NCBI GenBank assembly: GCA_025997935.1
Contig: BNVG01000120.1
Span: forward strand, 1 to 5,946
Length of the DNA stretch: 5,946 bases
Direction of reading: 5' to 3'
Source: Synergistales bacterium
Lineage (GTDB): Bacteria > Synergistota > Synergistia > Synergistales > Aminobacteriaceae
This document shows, piece by piece, positions 5,813-5,946 of this stretch (position 1 is the stretch's first letter; each line of letters starts with the position of its first letter). Under the pieces are notes generated by a model. That model was not told the origin of the DNA, did not search any database, and saw nothing but the letters and a program-made list of their open reading frames with translations. The position numbers and the translations under genes are program-made.

Positions 5813-5946
5813 AACACAGAACACAGAACACAGAACACAGAACACAGAACACAGAACACAGAACACAGAACACAGAACACAGAACACAGAACACAGAACA
5901 CAGAACACAGAACACAGAACACAGAACACAGAACACAGAACACAGA
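5813..5946. repeat. Perfect AACACAG heptanucleotide tandem array
   Basis: The 7-bp unit AACACAG repeats without a single mismatch from 5813 to the end of the window: 134 bases, or 19 copies plus one base. The true length is unknown because the array reaches the edge. No unit yields a stop in any frame: every + strand frame reads the same cyclic heptapeptide NTEHRTQ, and the - strand reads FCVLCSV. Perfect identity implies recent expansion by slippage, or an assembly artefact. There are no unique spacers, so it is not a CRISPR. Confidence 0.97.

Larger units (their letters stand above)
5723..5946 (+). other. Partial reading frame running through the repeat array
   Basis: From GTG 5723 a frame runs without a stop to the end of the window: VTDKQFILCSINPYKSAL, then TFTGSEFRRII, then repeated NTEHRTQ heptapeptides. 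AAAGGG at 5708-5713 is a possible weak ribosome site. The leading residues resemble nothing I know, and a strong promoter overlaps the frame. It may be a chance frame, since the repeat has no stop in any frame. Confidence 0.15.

Noticed and set aside
5761..5943. Cysteine-rich - strand frame through the repeat (FCVLCSV units)
   Set aside because: It comes purely from the stop-free tandem repeat, and its start lies inside the array with no ribosome site.
5813..5946. Array considered as a CRISPR or as iterons of a replication origin
   Set aside because: Seven-base units are directly contiguous with no unique spacers, and no Cas or replication initiator gene is near.

Overview
The window has two halves of different character. 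The left half (about 1-2986, + strand) is G+C-rich and densely coded. It reads as one carbohydrate operon: a promoter with a perfect -10 at 77-82, a 75-aa two-helix membrane protein, a PfkB/ribokinase-fold sugar kinase, and a complete 6-phosphogluconate dehydrogenase (gnd). All three genes overlap at their ends, so translation is probably coupled. The dehydrogenase yields ribulose 5-phosphate, CO2 and reduced cofactor. The kinase probably supplies a phosphorylated sugar acid to the same route, but its substrate cannot be read from sequence. Frequent ATA isoleucine codons in G+C-rich genes, and the form of the kinase, would fit a host-associated anaerobe such as a spirochaete, Synergistota or Firmicutes member. 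This is a weak guess; nothing here fixes the phylum.

The right half (about 2987-5812) is visibly richer in A+T, is read mainly from the - strand, and looks like an acquired and partly decayed island. Its intact core is a two-gene operon: an ABC/AAA_21-type ATPase (5106-3976) followed 14 nt later by a small TOPRIM-like protein opening with VEGQTE (3961-3269). This ATPase plus TOPRIM layout resembles antiphage or abortive-infection modules such as PARIS (AriA/AriB) and RloA/RloB, and the fused OLD/Gabija proteins. The pair is the best candidate here for a poorly described defence system.

The pair lies between two broken genes. Downstream, abutting the gnd stop codon, is a truncated and frameshifted AlbA_2 (Schlafen-type) fragment. 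A perfect 12-bp inverted repeat sits exactly on its lesion. Upstream is the C-terminal remnant of an IS1595-family transposase, with a frameshift and a small internal deletion. Beyond it (5408-5780) there is no intact gene, only weak scraps resembling a MazE/AbrB antitoxin start and a PemK/MazF toxin start.

The window ends in about 19 perfect copies of the 7-bp unit AACACAG (5813-5946), still running at the last base. A near-consensus sigma-70-type promoter (TTTACA, 17 bp, TATAAT) ends one base before the array and points into it. The unit length is not a multiple of three, so each copy gained or lost would shift any reading frame crossing it. This may be a phase-variable locus, or simply where an assembly stopped.
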